Positions 9,025 through 18,810 of a stretch of 64,000 nucleotides of DNA are shown in pieces (positions within the stretch are counted from its first letter, which is position 1; each line of letters starts with the position of its first letter). Origin of the DNA: Proteus terrae (lineage in GTDB: Bacteria; Pseudomonadota; Gammaproteobacteria; Enterobacterales; Enterobacteriaceae); assembly GCF_003144325.1 (NCBI RefSeq), contig NZ_PENS01000007.1:216818-280817 (forward strand), in the 5' to 3' direction. The translations under genes were made by a program, and so were the position numbers. The notes beneath the pieces are model-generated. The model had not been told where the DNA came from and did not search any database. It was given only the letters and a program-made list of their open reading frames with translations.

Positions 9025-10854
9025 TTATTCAAAGCCTTCAATATGGTCACGAATGAGTGTCATAAAAGCGGGTCCAAATCGTTCTAATTTTCGTTGTCCA
9101 ACACCGTTTATTAATAACAGTTCATCTGGATAAACGGGGCACTGCTCTGCCATTTCAATCAATGTGACATCATTAAAGACGACAAATGGCGGAATGTTTT
9201 CTTCATCAGCAATAGATTTACGTAATTTACGTAGTTTCGCAAATAATTTTCTATCGTACTGTCTATGGGCATTTTTTGTTTGTTGATTACGGCTTTTTGT
9301 TGGGCTTAATAATCTTGGTACAGCTAATTGTAATGGTACTTCACCACGTAAGATTGGCCTTGCCATCTCTGTCAGTTGTAATGCTGAGCGATGAACAATA
9401 TTTTGTGTCACCATACCTAGGTGAATAAGCTGACGAATAACACTCACCCAATGCTCATGACTTTGCGCTTTACCAATACCATAAACAGGTAATGTATCGT
9501 GTCCTGAATCTCGAATACGCTGATTATTCGCGCCTCTTAAAATTTCAACAATATAACCAATACCAAAGTGCTGACCAGTACGATAAATACAAGACAATGC
9601 CTTTTGCGCATCCACTAAACCATCATATTGCTTAGGAGGGTCAAGGCAAATATCACAGTTACCACAAGCATTTTGTCGATGTTCATCGAAGTAATTTAGT
9701 AACACTAAGCGTCGGCATGTTTGAGCTTCAGCAAATGCTCCCATTGCATTAAGCTTATGCATTTCAATGGCTTTTTGATCACTTTCTGGCTTTTCATCTA
9801 AACAACGACGCAACCACACCATATCGGCAGGATCGTAAAATAATACGGCTTCTGCAGGTAACCCATCTCGCCCTGCACGCCCTGTTTCTTGATAATAAGA
9901 TTCAATATTTCGCGGAATATCAAAGTGAACTACAAATCGGACATTGGGCTTGTTTATCCCCATACCAAACGCGACAGTAGCTACCACAATTTGTAAGTCA
10001 TCACGCTGAAAAGCTTCTTGTACTTTCGCACGTTGTGCAATTTCCATTCCGGCATGATAACCCGCGATGCTTAATCCTCGTTTACTCAGGCGTTCTGCTG
10101 TTTCTTCAACTTTATTGCGACTATTACAGTAAATAATGCCTGACTTTCCTTTCTGGCCACGAATAAATAACCAAAGCTGATCAAGTGGTTTGTATTTCTC
10201 TACTAAAGTGTAGCGGATATTCGGCCTATCGAAACTACTGATATGGATTAACGGATCACGCAACACTAGCTGATTAATAATATCGTAACGTGTTGTATTA
10301 TCTGCCGTTGCCGTCAACGCAATAATGGGAACATCAGGAAGATATTGCCTTAATAACCCTATGCCGCGATATTCAGGACGAAAATCATGTCCCCATTGTG
10401 AAATACAGTGTGCTTCATCAACAGCGAGTAATACGGGTTTCCATTGCACTAATTGATGAAGAAAACTCTCCATCATCAAACGCTCAGGGGCAATATACAG
10501 CAGTTTTATTTCACCCTTTTGACAACGTATTTGAACATCAAACTGCTCTTCACGCGTTTGGGTTGAATTTAAATAAGTAGCTTCAATACCATGAAGGCAA
10601 AGTTGATCAACCTGATCTTTCATCAGTGAGATAAGTGGCGAAACAACCACAGTCAACCCATCGAGTAATAATGCGGGAATTTGATAACAAAGGGATTTAC
10701 CACCCCCTGTCGGCATCACAACTAGGCAATCTCTCCCAGTTGTAATGGTATGGATGATTTCTTGCTGACCAGGACGAAATTGCTGATAACCAAAGGTTTC
10801 TCGCAAAATAGCCTGTGCTGATGGCATTGAATTAAGAACTTCTGCTGTGGACAC
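9025..10854 (-). CDS. recQ: ATP-dependent DNA helicase RecQ
   Basis: A 609-residue RecQ, the same length as in E. coli. The Walker A motif MPTGGGKSLCYQ is near residue 50 and the DEAH box (VDEAHC) near 145. A zinc-binding RecQ-Ct region carries clustered cysteines (CRRLVLL...CGNCDIC), followed by a winged-helix domain and an HRDC domain in the last 80 residues. It unwinds DNA 3' to 5' in RecF-pathway recombination and fork repair. Translation appears to start at GTG with AGAGGA 5 bases upstream. It is separated from pldA by a terminator and leads the recQ-pldB-yigL group. Confidence 0.97.
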   Translation of the reverse strand: MSTAEVLNSMPSAQAILRETFGYQQFRPGQQEIIHTITTGRDCLVVMPTGGGKSLCYQIPALLLDGLTVVVSPLISLMKDQVDQLCLHGIEATYLNSTQTREEQFDVQIRCQKGEIKLLYIAPERLMMESFLHQLVQWKPVLLAVDEAHCISQWGHDFRPEYRGIGLLRQYLPDVPIIALTATADNTTRYDIINQLVLRDPLIHISSFDRPNIRYTLVEKYKPLDQLWLFIRGQKGKSGIIYCNSRNKVEETAERLSKRGLSIAGYHAGMEIAQRAKVQEAFQRDDLQIVVATVAFGMGINKPNVRFVVHFDIPRNIESYYQETGRAGRDGLPAEAVLFYDPADMVWLRRCLDEKPESDQKAIEMHKLNAMGAFAEAQTCRRLVLLNYFDEHRQNACGNCDICLDPPKQYDGLVDAQKALSCIYRTGQHFGIGYIVEILRGANNQRIRDSGHDTLPVYGIGKAQSHEHWVSVIRQLIHLGMVTQNIVHRSALQLTEMARPILRGEVPLQLAVPRLLSPTKSRNQQTKNAHRQYDRKLFAKLRKLRKSIADEENIPPFVVFNDVTLIEMAEQCPVYPDELLLINGVGQRKLERFGPAFMTLIRDHIEGFE

Positions 10855-10899
10855 ACCGTTCCTCTGAAAAGCTGCTGATAAAAACTATGATGAGGAGTA

Positions 10900-10929
10900 A
10901 AAGAAAAGGCACCAATGTGAAGGTGCCAT
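10900..10929 (-). terminator. Terminator of pldA
   Basis: GGCACC and GGTGCC form a 6-bp stem around an 8-base loop. Read on the minus strand the stem is followed by TTTTCTTTT. It lies 40 bases past the pldA stop and upstream of recQ. Confidence 0.7.
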
Positions 10930-10968
10930 CATCATTTATAGCGCTATGCTAACCCAGAACGGGGAAAA

Positions 10969-11844
10969 TTACAGCATATCATTAAGCATCACGCCAACAC
11001 CGATTCGTGTTTGACGAAAGTTATAATCAATCATTGATTCGCCATAACCACTAAATACTTGGGTATAAAAGCGTACATGCTTAGTAATTGGGTAGCTCCA
11101 ACCCAATTCAGCCGCCCCATAACCACTGTTCCAGTTATAACGTCCAGTCGCAGTGATCACACTTTCGCCTAATCGATAGCCTGCTTTTAATCGGTAATAA
11201 CCCATATAACGATTAATCTCTGGATTATCATCACGTTGAGCACTTTCACTAAAGCGATACCAAGGCTTTAGATCAAGTTGTAAATTACCTTTTTGTACCA
11301 TAAAACGTGCATAAGCACGGTTCCAACTACGAGATGTAGGATCAGAACGTCCATTCGATTCGTGGTTAAAACCTGTTTCTATTTCACGAAGTGTCCAACC
11401 TGCAAATTTATAGTCTGTTGCCCAACCTAGAAAAAGTTGCGGTTCATAGTTTGTCTCACGAAAAGGGGCTGATTCTTTTTTATTACTGAGTTGCCACCAA
11501 GAACGTTGAGTATAAGATGCCGCTAAAACAGAGTTTTCACCCGCAATACCTCGCCATAAAGGGAAGGCCAAACTAAGCTGAAATTTCACCTCATCTTTTT
11601 TAGCCTTATTGCTCCAATCATAACTTTGAATAGCCTCTTTATTCATATCAGAGGTATCAGTGTAAATAATATAATTGGATTCATAAGGATAAAGAACAAA
11701 AGGTGAATCGTATTCTTGTAATAAACCAGAAATGATACTGCCCTGAACAAGCGGTGCAGGAGATGATGATGCTTGTATTTCGGATGCAAATCCCCATGCT
11801 GGATAGAATAAAGTCACCGCAAGTAAAGAACGGATGTAACGCAT
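10969..11844 (-). CDS. pldA: Outer membrane phospholipase A1
   Basis: A 291-residue outer membrane phospholipase. A signal peptide ends at about residue 20 (GFA before SE). The catalytic motif NHESNGRS gives His161 and Ser163, with Asn175 completing the His-Ser-Asn triad known for OmpLA. The remainder is a 12-stranded beta-barrel rich in alternating aromatic residues (WYRF, YMGYYRLKAGYRL), ending in the outer-membrane type strand RIGVGVML. It hydrolyses phospholipids that have leaked into the outer leaflet and acts as a calcium-dependent dimer. It is transcribed alone, divergent from yigI. Confidence 0.96.
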   Translation of the reverse strand: MRYIRSLLAVTLFYPAWGFASEIQASSSPAPLVQGSIISGLLQEYDSPFVLYPYESNYIIYTDTSDMNKEAIQSYDWSNKAKKDEVKFQLSLAFPLWRGIAGENSVLAASYTQRSWWQLSNKKESAPFRETNYEPQLFLGWATDYKFAGWTLREIETGFNHESNGRSDPTSRSWNRAYARFMVQKGNLQLDLKPWYRFSESAQRDDNPEINRYMGYYRLKAGYRLGESVITATGRYNWNSGYGAAELGWSYPITKHVRFYTQVFSGYGESMIDYNFRQTRIGVGVMLNDML

Positions 11845-12076
11845 AGTTAATTATCCTGTTTCATTATTGAATAATATAGAAGTTAGTGCTTACTTTAGAA
11901 TTAGTTCTTATATATGTGCTTTATTACACTTTAGTGCCCATATTTTACACGTAATCGCCATTAAATCTCGTATATTTTTACACCATTATATTTATAGCAC
12001 GAATGTGCAATTACGATTTCGTCATGTATCATTAACATAACATTAACTTAATGACGTGATATCAGGGGTTCTAAAA

Positions 12077-12544
12077 ATGGAAAAACAGTTAACATTAGAA
12101 GAGGCTCAAACACTAATTGGTCATGTTTTTGTTTATAAGATGCCCTTTAATCAATTAATCGGCTTAGAACTAGTTCGCTTTGAACAAGACTACGCTGAAA
12201 TTCAATTTCGGTATCAAGATAAACTTGTTGGCAATATTGCTCAACGTATCTTACATGGTGGGCTCATTGCTTCTGTACTTGATGTCAGTGCAGGACTAGT
12301 TTGTGTCGGTAACGCATTAACACGTTTGGCACCAATATCCCAAGAGCAACTCGAACAAAAACTCGCTAATATGGGCACAATCGACTTACGTGTTGATTAT
12401 TTAAGACCAGGACGTGGAGAATGTTTTACAGCAAGTAGTCATATTTTACGCAGTGGCAATAAAGTGTCTGTTGCTCGTGTTGAATTACATAATGAAAAAC
12501 AAGTTCATATTGCCAGTGGAACAGCAACCTATATTGTTGGTTAA
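12077..12544 (+). CDS. yigI: Hotdog-fold acyl-CoA thioesterase YigI
   Basis: A 155-residue PaaI/hotdog thioesterase, matching the E. coli YigI length. The motif [19 protein letters not shown] is the central hotdog helix, and [17 protein letters not shown] is the conserved strand pair. I start at the ATG at 12077, with AGGGG about 8 bases upstream, rather than at an in-frame ATT-preceded start seven codons earlier. E. coli YigI is reported as a medium- to long-chain acyl-CoA thioesterase; the same is expected here. It sits divergent from pldA and upstream of rarD as in E. coli. Confidence 0.9.
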   Translation: MEKQLTLEEAQTLIGHVFVYKMPFNQLIGLELVRFEQDYAEIQFRYQDKLVGNIAQRILHGGLIASVLDVSAGLVCVGNALTRLAPISQEQLEQKLANMGTIDLRVDYLRPGRGECFTASSHILRSGNKVSVARVELHNEKQVHIASGTATYIVG

Positions 12545-12689
12545 GCCTTTGTTAAAAATCATTGCGCACGATGATGCTTGGATTAGTATTAATTACTTGT
12601 AAAAATACATGCCTAATGACACAGTAGATAATGTCATTGGGTATGATAACCCCGTCACACATTTCCTTTCCATCAATTCCAGAGATAGC

Positions 12690-13583
12690 ATGAGCCAGAA
12701 AAACACGATGAAAGGCGTTTTATGTGCCTTAGGCGCCTATTTGATCTGGGGTATTGCCCCTGTCTATTTTAAAAGCATTCAAGAAGTGCCTGCAGAAGAG
12801 ATCTTAACACACCGTATTTTATGGTCGTTCTTTTTTATGTTGATTTTAATGACGATTAGCCGTCATTGGCCTTATTTACGCCAATTAATACGCCAACCTA
12901 AAAAGATTCTTCTTTTAGCACTGACTGCCGTCATTATCGCAACTAACTGGCTTACCTATATATGGGCGGTTAACCACGGCTATATGCTAGAAGCCAGTCT
13001 TGGTTACTTTATTAACCCACTGGTTAACGTACTGTTTGGCATGCTTTTCTTAAGCGAGCGTTTCCGTCGTATGCAATGGGTAGCAGTAGGTTTAGCATTT
13101 ACTGGTGTATTTATTCAACTCTGGCACTTTGGTTCAGTACCTGTGATTGGATTAAGCCTCGCCGTGACTTTTGGTCTTTATGGCTTACTGCGTAAAAAAT
13201 TGGGTGTTGATGCACAAACAGGCATGCTGGTAGAAACATTATGGCTATTCCCTGTCGCATTAGTTTATATCTTATTTTTCACACATTCACCGACTAGCAA
13301 TATGCTTGAAAATAGCTGGTCATTAAATACCTTGTTAATTGCCGCCGGTATTATTACTACTGTACCGTTATTGCTCTTTACAGAAGCAGCGCACCATCTG
13401 CGTTTATCAACCTTGGGCTTTTTCCAATACATTGGCCCAACCTTGATGTTTATTCTCGCGACAATGGTATATGGCGAACAAATTGATGCAGAACGATTAG
13501 TCACCTTTGGCTTTATTTGGGTTGCGCTGATCCTCTTTACACTTGATGCACTCTATACACAACGCCATTTAAGACGTAGTTAG
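12690..13583 (+). CDS. rarD: EamA-family transporter RarD
   Basis: A protein of about 297 residues with ten predicted hydrophobic segments in two repeated EamA domains. The N-terminal run GVLCALGAYLIWGIAPVYFK and the motif MLEASLGYFINPLVNVL are nearly identical to E. coli RarD. It belongs to the drug/metabolite transporter superfamily in the inner membrane; its substrate is not known. The start at 12690 (MSQKNTMKGV) aligns with the E. coli start, whereas an open extension of 27 codons upstream has no family counterpart. Its 3' end overlaps the opposing small gene by 4 bp. Confidence 0.9.
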   Translation: MSQKNTMKGVLCALGAYLIWGIAPVYFKSIQEVPAEEILTHRILWSFFFMLILMTISRHWPYLRQLIRQPKKILLLALTAVIIATNWLTYIWAVNHGYMLEASLGYFINPLVNVLFGMLFLSERFRRMQWVAVGLAFTGVFIQLWHFGSVPVIGLSLAVTFGLYGLLRKKLGVDAQTGMLVETLWLFPVALVYILFFTHSPTSNMLENSWSLNTLLIAAGIITTVPLLLFTEAAHHLRLSTLGFFQYIGPTLMFILATMVYGEQIDAERLVTFGFIWVALILFTLDALYTQRHLRRS

Positions 13584-13990
13584 CCTTCTAAAACTCGCTC
13601 TTCCGCTAAATTACTGATTTGTGTAAAAGCGGAAGAGAGTTTTTTCTTCTTATTCTTCTGTAATGAATGCGCACTCTTTGACATCTCCTCTACATAGCGA
13701 TATGAACGTCTAAATAACGTTGATATTACGTTATTAATCAATTGAATATGATTAATAACGACACTGAAATAGAGATTGACACGAGGAACAAAATCACGCT
13801 GATGTCTCAATAACTTACAGTACAAATCTTCTTCAAATTCATTGATGGGTTTACTGGGATGATAAGTATCACAAAGGACTTCCTCAGTATTTTCGATCAA
13901 CAATTCATTACTAGAAAAAGAGACAGGTAAAGTTCGCGAGCAAGGTGCGACAAAAGAGTAGGTATGAAAGAAGACACTAGAGAGCTTCAT
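13580..13990 (-). CDS. Hypothetical protein between rarD and uvrD
   Basis: I do not recognise this 136-residue protein. It starts at ATG 13990, seven bases after TGGGA; a TTG one codon upstream is less likely. It has no signal peptide or obvious membrane helix. A central region is hydrophobic and rich in Asn, Ile and Val (about residues 75-95), and a basic patch KNKKKK lies near residue 115. It converges on rarD with a 4-bp overlap of stop codons and has its own upstream terminator separating it from uvrD. In E. coli this interval carries corA, yigG and yigF, none of which it resembles. The intact frame and ribosome-binding site favour a real gene, possibly lineage-specific. Confidence 0.6.
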   Translation of the reverse strand: MKLSSVFFHTYSFVAPCSRTLPVSFSSNELLIENTEEVLCDTYHPSKPINEFEEDLYCKLLRHQRDFVPRVNLYFSVVINHIQLINNVISTLFRRSYRYVEEMSKSAHSLQKNKKKKLSSAFTQISNLAEERVLEG

Positions 13991-14054
13991 CAATTAATCC
14001 CATTAAGCAAGAATAGATAATGAGATTATTAAGTAACCAACTCGAACTTCCCTT

Positions 14055-14101
14055 AAAAAAACACCCCAACTTATCTACCAAATAAGTAAGGGTGTTTTTT
14101 T
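14055..14101 (-). terminator. uvrD: Terminator of uvrD
   Basis: ACACCCCAACTTAT and ATAAGTAAGGGTGT form a 14-position stem with two mismatches, with A and T runs on both sides. On the minus strand it lies 37 bases past the uvrD stop. Confidence 0.85.
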
Positions 14102-14137
14102 ATATTGGGATAATGCTAACTCACTTCAAATCGAAGC

Positions 14138-16294
14138 TTATTCCAATCGAGCAAATGCGGCCACCAGCCATTTAATCCCTTCACCATTAAAAGCGATTTG
14201 TAATCGGCAATGTTCACCGCTACCTTCAATATTGATAATGGTGCCATCACCAAATTTAGGGTGCTTCACACGTTGTCCAAGTGAATAGCCACTGTCATTG
14301 CTGATAATTGGAGTGCCTAAACGGCTATGATTAACAGGACGTGAAACTGTCGCACGTAAACGGACTTCTTCGACACACTCTTTAGGTAACTCACCAATAA
14401 AACGAGAAGGCCGATGACTGACTTCTTTTCCATATAGACGGCGATTTTCAGCGTAAGTGAGTGTTAACTTTTTCATTGCTCGCGTGACACCGACATAAGC
14501 CAAGCGACGCTCTTCTTCCAAACGCCCCCCCTCATCTAGCGACATTTGACTTGGGAACATCCCTTCTTCGACACCCACAATAAAGACTTGTGAAAATTCG
14601 AGTCCTTTAGCAGAGTGAAGTGTCATTAACTGCACGGCATCTTGATATGCATCCGCTTGGCTTTCGCCCGATTCTAATGCGGCATGCGAAAGAAACGCTT
14701 GCAGGGGCATTAAATCTTCGTCTTCATCTTGATAGCTAAATTGGCGTGTCGCGGTGACTAACTCTTCTAAGTTTTCAATACGAGCTTGTGCTTTTTCACC
14801 TTTTTCTTGCTCATACATCGCTTTTAAACCTGAATCACGAATAATTCGGTCTGTTTGCACATGTAATGGCATATCTGCTGTTTCAGAGGCGAGTGTTTCA
14901 ATCAGTTCTAAGAATCGTTGAATTGCAGCGGTTGCACGTCCTGCCAACATTTTATGTTCGATAACCTGTAATGCGCTTTCCCATAAGGTAATTTGGTTAT
15001 CTCTCGCAACTTGGCGAACAATATCTAATGTTCTATCACCAATACCCCGTGTTGGTGTATTCACAACACGTTCAAAAGAAGCATCATCATGGCGATTAGC
15101 TGTTAATCGCATATAAGAGAGTGCATCTTTAATTTCTTGACGCTCGAAGAAACGCTGACCACCATAGATACGATATGGCATAGCGGCTTGTAATAACGCC
15201 TCTTCCATTATACGAGATTGAGCATTGCTACGATAAAGAATGGCACAGTCTGTTAACGCACCGCCTTCTTCTTGCCAGCGCTTAATTCGGCCGACAACAT
15301 AACGCGCTTCATCTAAATCATTAAAAGCGCAATACAGCGAAATAGGCTCGCCTTCTGCACCTTCAGTCCACAAGTTTTTACCTAATCTGTCACTGTTATT
15401 GGCAATTAGCGCATTCGCGGCTTTTAAAATGTTGCTTGTAGAACGATAATTTTGCTCTAACCGGATAGTCTCTGCGCCAGGAAACTCATTTAAGAAGTTT
15501 TGAATATTTTCAACTTGCGCACCACGCCAGCCATAAATAGATTGATCGTCATCGCCAACAATCATCACTTTACCCGTTTGACCTGCAAGCATTCTTATCC
15601 ATGCATATTGAATACGGTTAGTATCTTGGAATTCATCAACCAAGATATTGGTAAAGCGATTTTGGTAATGCTCTAAAATTTGAGGTTTATTAAGCCAAAG
15701 TTCATGAGCGCGTAATAAAAGCTCAGCAAAGTCCACCAGCCCTGCGCGATCACAAGCTTCTTGATATGCCTGATATACTTTCAACCACGTTGTTTCAACA
15801 GGATTACCATAAGTTTGAATATGTTGTGGTCGCAAACCTTCATCTTTTTTACCGTTGATATACCACATACCTTGACGTGCAGGCCATTGTTTATCATCAA
15901 GATTCATTGATTTAACAATACGGCGAATAAGGCGATATTGATCATCACTGTCAATAATTTGGAAGTCTTGTGGCAAATTTGCATCAAGATAGTGTGCGCG
16001 TAATAAGCGATGAGCAAGGCTATGGAAAGTGCCAATCCACATACCGCCTTGACTTGTACCAATTAAGTCTTCAATACGATGGCGCATCTCTGCGGCGGCT
16101 TTATTGGTAAACGTCACAGCCATAATCGAAAAAGGAGAAGCTTGTTCAACAGATAATAACCAAGCGATACGATGTACCAATACCCGTGTTTTACCACTAC
16201 CTGCACCAGCTAACACCAACATATTAATACGAGATGCGGCTACTGCTTCGCGCTGTTTATCATTAAGGCCTTCTAGCAGATATGAGACGTCCAT
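14138..16294 (-). CDS. uvrD: DNA helicase II (UvrD)
   Basis: A superfamily 1A helicase of 718 residues from this start, close to the 720 of E. coli UvrD. The Walker A motif [11 protein letters not shown] is at residues 29-39; motif II is VDEFQDTN; motif III is [13 protein letters not shown]; motif IV region QNYRS; motif V HSAKGLEF and motif VI VGVTRAMKKL follow. The last 40 residues form the Tudor-like UvrD C-terminal domain (RVKHPKFGDGTI). It unwinds DNA 3' to 5' in nucleotide-excision and mismatch repair. The start MDVSYLL at 16294 is taken by homology; a TTG three codons earlier is unlikely. A consensus LexA box lies 29 bp upstream. Confidence 0.97.
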   Translation of the reverse strand: MDVSYLLEGLNDKQREAVAASRINMLVLAGAGSGKTRVLVHRIAWLLSVEQASPFSIMAVTFTNKAAAEMRHRIEDLIGTSQGGMWIGTFHSLAHRLLRAHYLDANLPQDFQIIDSDDQYRLIRRIVKSMNLDDKQWPARQGMWYINGKKDEGLRPQHIQTYGNPVETTWLKVYQAYQEACDRAGLVDFAELLLRAHELWLNKPQILEHYQNRFTNILVDEFQDTNRIQYAWIRMLAGQTGKVMIVGDDDQSIYGWRGAQVENIQNFLNEFPGAETIRLEQNYRSTSNILKAANALIANNSDRLGKNLWTEGAEGEPISLYCAFNDLDEARYVVGRIKRWQEEGGALTDCAILYRSNAQSRIMEEALLQAAMPYRIYGGQRFFERQEIKDALSYMRLTANRHDDASFERVVNTPTRGIGDRTLDIVRQVARDNQITLWESALQVIEHKMLAGRATAAIQRFLELIETLASETADMPLHVQTDRIIRDSGLKAMYEQEKGEKAQARIENLEELVTATRQFSYQDEDEDLMPLQAFLSHAALESGESQADAYQDAVQLMTLHSAKGLEFSQVFIVGVEEGMFPSQMSLDEGGRLEEERRLAYVGVTRAMKKLTLTYAENRRLYGKEVSHRPSRFIGELPKECVEEVRLRATVSRPVNHSRLGTPIISNDSGYSLGQRVKHPKFGDGTIINIEGSGEHCRLQIAFNGEGIKWLVAAFARLE

Positions 16295-16322
16295 AATTAC
16301 CAATCATTTAGTGAAGAAAATA

Positions 16323-16338
16323 CTGTGGATATATACAG
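16323..16338 (-). promoter_or_regulatory. uvrD: LexA (SOS) box of uvrD
   Basis: CTGTGGATATATACAG matches the CTGT-N8-ACAG LexA consensus at all eight fixed positions with an AT-rich core. It lies just upstream of uvrD, as in E. coli, so SOS induction is expected. Confidence 0.88.
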
Positions 16339-16438
16339 AAATAGAGAGTAAGCAACAAACTAACAGGAATTCACGCGCTATGCAAAATAAAGCCTTTTTT
16401 AGCCGCATGTATCTGTACCATTCTTACCGAATATCACA

Positions 16439-17155
16439 TTAAACGAGTTCTATCAGTTTGCTTAAATCTGTAATTTCAATATGTGGCATTACTCTGGTCT
16501 CACCTTCTTCAAACAAACTACGGTTATCAAGGTTAATCCAGCACGCTTGTAATCCACTATTAACGGCGCCCTCGACATCTGTTATAAGGTGATCACCCAC
16601 ATGTAGGATTTTCTCATGTGGAATATTTAACAGTGAAGCGGCTTTATCAAACATATCAGGATAAGGCTTAGAGCGACCATCAGGGCCGGCTTTTAAAATA
16701 TGTAAAAAATACTGCCCTAGACCACAACTTAATGGGTTTGCATTACCATTTGTAATCGCAATTAATGGGATTCTCTGCGCCAACTCTGTAAGAACTTGGT
16801 GGGTATTTTTAGGTACATTAATACGACTACGCCAATAAGCAAAGTGCGCCATAATTTCATCAGCACCTTGTTGTGCTTTGGCTTCACTGTAGTTGTAATC
16901 TAACAGCATATTTCTCGCTGCAAGCCAACGCCACTGCGTAATATCATGAAAAATATCAGGATTGTTTTCTATAAGTGGCTTTTTATAGGCATTCACATCT
17001 TTTTCTGTGAAATGATTAAAACGCAGATCATATTGACGAATAAAATCCATCGTCTCTTTTTCAGTTCTGTCCATTACTGGCACATTGTCATACAGTGTGT
17101 CGTCTAAATCAAAAGTCATCGCAGCAATTGGCGTCAGAGTTCTGTAAAAGCGCAT
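16439..17155 (-). CDS. yigB: HAD-superfamily phosphatase YigB
   Basis: A 238-residue HAD phosphatase. The nucleophile motif TFDLDDTLYD gives Asp16 and Asp18; motif II is the ITNGNA segment; the lysine lies in GRSKPYPDMF; and the acid motif is HVGDHLITDVEGA. E. coli YigB removes phosphate from FMN and from 5-amino-6-(5-phosphoribitylamino)uracil in riboflavin biosynthesis. Its ATG shares one base with the xerC stop (TAATG), so it is translationally coupled and is the last gene of the lptM-dapF-yigA-xerC-yigB operon. Confidence 0.93.
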   Translation of the reverse strand: MRFYRTLTPIAAMTFDLDDTLYDNVPVMDRTEKETMDFIRQYDLRFNHFTEKDVNAYKKPLIENNPDIFHDITQWRWLAARNMLLDYNYSEAKAQQGADEIMAHFAYWRSRINVPKNTHQVLTELAQRIPLIAITNGNANPLSCGLGQYFLHILKAGPDGRSKPYPDMFDKAASLLNIPHEKILHVGDHLITDVEGAVNSGLQACWINLDNRSLFEEGETRVMPHIEITDLSKLIELV

Positions 17156-18078
17156 TATGATTTTTCTCTCTTAGCTCTCGGGTGAGCAGCATCATAGACT
17201 TTAGCTAAATGCTGAAAATCTAAGTGGGTATAGACTTGCGTGGTCGATAAATTAGCGTGCCCTAATAACTCTTGTACAGCACGTAAATCACCACTCGATT
17301 CCAATAAATGCGTAGCAAACGAGTGACGTAATTTATGAGGATTTACATGACTACTTAGTCCTTGTTTAATACCCCAAAGTTCAAACCGTTTTTGTACACT
17401 GCGCACAGATAAACGCTTACCGCTTTGGGTTGAGATAAAGACAGCTTTATCCTCAGGAGTATAGAGCTCTCGCATCGGAAACCAATTCTGTAACCACTCT
17501 ATCGCTTTTCTTCCTAACGGTACTTTTCGTTCTTTACTTCCTTTACCTAAAACACGAACTTCACCTTCATTCATGTCGATATCGCTCATGTTTAAGTTAG
17601 TCAATTCTGATAGACGCAATCCTGCACCATACATCACTTCCAGCATGGTTCTATCTCTAACAGAAAGGGGATCTTTTAAGTCGATATTCATCAATTGGCT
17701 AACTTCATCGACATCCATATTTTTAGGAAGATGACGACCAGATTTAGGTGTGCGAATACCTTTTGCTGGATTAACCTCTAACATTCCCTGTGCCACTTGC
17801 CAATCAAGAAAGCTACGTAACGCCGAAAAGCGCAAAGCAAGGCTAGTCGGTTGTAACCCACTACGATGACTTTTCGCTAGTAACATTCGTACATGTTGGC
17901 TTTCAAGTGATATCCATTGTGTGATTTTCATCGCCATCATCATTTGCGCTAATGCAGTTAGTTGACGATGATAATTTTCTACGGTGACAGGACTTAATCG
18001 GCGTTCAACTTGAATATAACGCAGGAATTGTTCGATAGAGACAGAGAGTGTTTCTGGAATGTCTATTGGCTGGTTCAT
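17155..18078 (-). CDS. xerC: Site-specific tyrosine recombinase XerC
   Basis: A 307-residue tyrosine recombinase. An N-terminal SAM-like DNA-binding domain covers residues 10-100, and the catalytic domain follows. All catalytic residues are visible: Arg145 (GAGLRLSEL), Lys169 (LGKGSKERK), His248 and Arg251 ([12 protein letters not shown]), His274 (LGHANLSTT) and Tyr283. With XerD it resolves chromosome dimers at dif under FtsK control. The start at 18078 overlaps the yigA stop as ATGA; an open extension five codons upstream lies inside yigA and is not needed. Operon context dapF-yigA-xerC-yigB is as in E. coli. Confidence 0.96.
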   Translation of the reverse strand: MNQPIDIPETLSVSIEQFLRYIQVERRLSPVTVENYHRQLTALAQMMMAMKITQWISLESQHVRMLLAKSHRSGLQPTSLALRFSALRSFLDWQVAQGMLEVNPAKGIRTPKSGRHLPKNMDVDEVSQLMNIDLKDPLSVRDRTMLEVMYGAGLRLSELTNLNMSDIDMNEGEVRVLGKGSKERKVPLGRKAIEWLQNWFPMRELYTPEDKAVFISTQSGKRLSVRSVQKRFELWGIKQGLSSHVNPHKLRHSFATHLLESSGDLRAVQELLGHANLSTTQVYTHLDFQHLAKVYDAAHPRAKREKS

Positions 18079-18785
18079 TGCCTTGCAACCCAACGAAGTA
18101 ACAATTCCGGTAAAATATGGGCGAGCTTATCAAGCATCACTGTTCCCATCCCTTCCTGAAAGTGTTGATTATCTCGGCTATTAAAAATAATCACCCCCAA
18201 ATCACCATAATGCCCTAGCAATGAGAGCGCAACAGAACCTGAGCGTCGTACATTAGGCATCAATAACATGATCTCTTGCCCGTTTAATGTACCTAAATAG
18301 TGATTATCATCGCCCATACGCTGAATGCGAAAATGTTCAAATGCTTGGCGAGATAATGGTAGATCTTGTGCATCTAAAGGTGGCTGTAATTGCCAGCGAT
18401 CGGTAAATAGGCGTAATTGAACTGAATAAAGCCCTAATCCCTTAGCCCAAAGGTTTAAACGTTCTAGCATTTCGTGAAGAGAAGCACTGTTAGATAGTTC
18501 AGAAATTAATAATAAGAGTTGGCTAAACAGTGCTTCATTTTCAGAGGCTTGCTCTATCAACAAACGCATATCTTCTTCAAGATAATGGATACGGTTACGC
18601 TGGCGCGACATTATCCATTCGACTAAAGAAACGGTTCCTCTGACGGGATGAGGAACTTGCATTTGCTCAATATAACTTGCATTACGGATAAAAAAGCCAG
18701 GATGCTCCCTGAGGTAACGGATCACTTGTTGATCATTAAGTTCGTTTGTTTCAGGACAACAAAACTGCTCATTTTTATCCGTCAT
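18075..18785 (-). CDS. yigA: DUF484-family protein YigA
   Basis: A 236-residue DUF484 protein, the same size as E. coli YigA (235). The conserved N-terminal segment [10 protein letters not shown] is followed by [14 protein letters not shown] and a coiled stretch (about residues 65-95), then a GAF-like domain with [11 protein letters not shown] and YLGTLNGQE. The biochemical function is unknown; the conserved linkage with dapF and xerC is the main clue. It overlaps xerC by four bases (ATGA) and lies 25 bases after dapF. Confidence 0.9.
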   Translation of the reverse strand: MTDKNEQFCCPETNELNDQQVIRYLREHPGFFIRNASYIEQMQVPHPVRGTVSLVEWIMSRQRNRIHYLEEDMRLLIEQASENEALFSQLLLLISELSNSASLHEMLERLNLWAKGLGLYSVQLRLFTDRWQLQPPLDAQDLPLSRQAFEHFRIQRMGDDNHYLGTLNGQEIMLLMPNVRRSGSVALSLLGHYGDLGVIIFNSRDNQHFQEGMGTVMLDKLAHILPELLLRWVARQ

Positions 18786-18810
18786 ACAGATAGCCTCTCA
18801 AAAAATAATA

